Shown piece by piece: positions 63,509 to 64,000 of a stretch of 64,000 nucleotides of DNA (positions are counted from its first letter, which is position 1; every line of letters starts with the position of its first letter). The notes below the pieces were generated by a model. The model did not search any database, was not told where the DNA came from, and saw only the letters and a program-made list of their open reading frames with translations. Location of the stretch: the NCBI GenBank assembly GCA_037349105.1, contig JAYJMM010000087.1, forward strand, positions 310,001-374,000, written 5' to 3'. The position numbers were made by a program, and so were the translations under genes. The stretch is from Limnomonas spitsbergensis (Eukaryota > Chlorophyta > Chlorophyceae > Chlamydomonadales).

Positions 63509-64000
63509 ATGAATTATCCACACAGTACAGAAACACGGAATATTCGAATATCCTCCTCAACAATTTTCTTTTATTTTTGGGGGGGTGAAAATACCGGTTC
63601 TAATTCTCAATTGCCAACGCCACTTTCAGCTGGAAATCAGGAATTTTCGTCCATTCGTTGGCCCGCAGAAGGCAATTCAAATCTACGGCACACCTTGACA
63701 CAAAACCCTCATTTTTCTCTTTGCCATTTCTTTCCCAGAGCAGAAACTGCTCCTGGATGGTGCTCCCAGCTGCAATACGTCCCGTACGTCCCGTGCTGAT
63801 CCTTATCCTGTATAACCTTATCCTGTAACTCCTCAATGTGAAACATATTTTGTACGCCTTGCTGCCCTGACCTGCTTGAAGACGCACTGTCCAGCAACAA
63901 ACCTCTGGCGATTGCGGAACATTTCCGGCCTTACAGCTATAATTAATTAATTGTATTGTTTACCAGTATGCCGGTACCGGTGTGATGGGATTAAAATTAC
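63509..64000. other. 3' flank, no gene recognised
   Basis: AT-richer sequence with a G-run at 63578. CCTTATCCTGTATAACCTTA and CCTTATCCTGTAACTCC make a small repeat at 63800-63835. No coding features supported. Confidence 0.4.

Noticed and set aside
62999..63523. Cys/His/Ala/Gly-rich (CCHAG) and AWQHP repeat proteins
   Set aside because: Frames through the 15-bp acceptor array; metal-binding-looking repeats are coincidental.

Overview
This is a eukaryotic nuclear window, most likely from a green alga. I infer this from very intron-dense genes, a land-plant/algal type NYN + C2H2 protein, a divergent cyclophilin carrying the insertion known from plants, many degenerate TTTAGGG/CCCTAA-like intron motifs, and the absence of bacterial gene order. 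The species cannot be named from the sequence. Real genes had to be assembled exon by exon from splice sites, reading phase and protein family; most long open frames here are repeats.

Layout. (1) About 1-7.2 kb, plus strand: a tandem universal-stress-protein (USP) domain gene, 5' end outside or unresolved, eight exons. (2) 9.9-16.2 kb, minus strand: a six-exon NYN-domain (PIN-like nuclease fold) protein with an embedded C2H2 zinc finger. (3) 16.65-19.7 kb, plus strand and divergent from (2) across a 0.5-kb gap: an 804-residue low-complexity protein. (4) 21.9-34.3 kb, minus strand: a 173-residue cyclophilin in twelve exons, several of only 11-22 nt, spread over 12.3 kb. (5) 34.3-40.3 kb: dispersed repeats, a frameshifted LINE reverse-transcriptase relic, a tRNA-derived SINE-like unit and a small unidentified gene. 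(6) 40.8-43.9 kb, minus strand: a second, ordinary 164-residue cyclophilin in seven exons. (7) 44-50.4 kb: transposable-element territory with a clean 401-bp MITE and several inverted repeats. (8) 50.4-63.5 kb, plus strand: an unrecognised gene whose introns consist largely of tandem arrays (6-, 77-, 68-, 7- and 15-bp units).

The main observation concerns the introns. In almost every gene the sequence next to an exon consists of extra copies of that exon's own edge: a splice site plus some 10-60 nt of adjoining coding sequence, tandemly duplicated into the intron and decayed. The number ranges from one degenerate copy to about 44 near-perfect copies of a donor edge (58.98-61.98 kb) and about 26 copies of an acceptor edge (63.06-63.45 kb). 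In the large cyclophilin, copies of one exon edge become more degenerate with distance from the exon. This suggests introns here grow by repeated duplication seeded at exon/intron junctions. Three of about 35 inferred introns start with GC rather than GT, and reading phase requires this in each case.

No operon-like cooperation is expected. The two cyclophilins are tandem paralogues on the same strand; the NYN gene and the 804-residue gene may share a bidirectional promoter.
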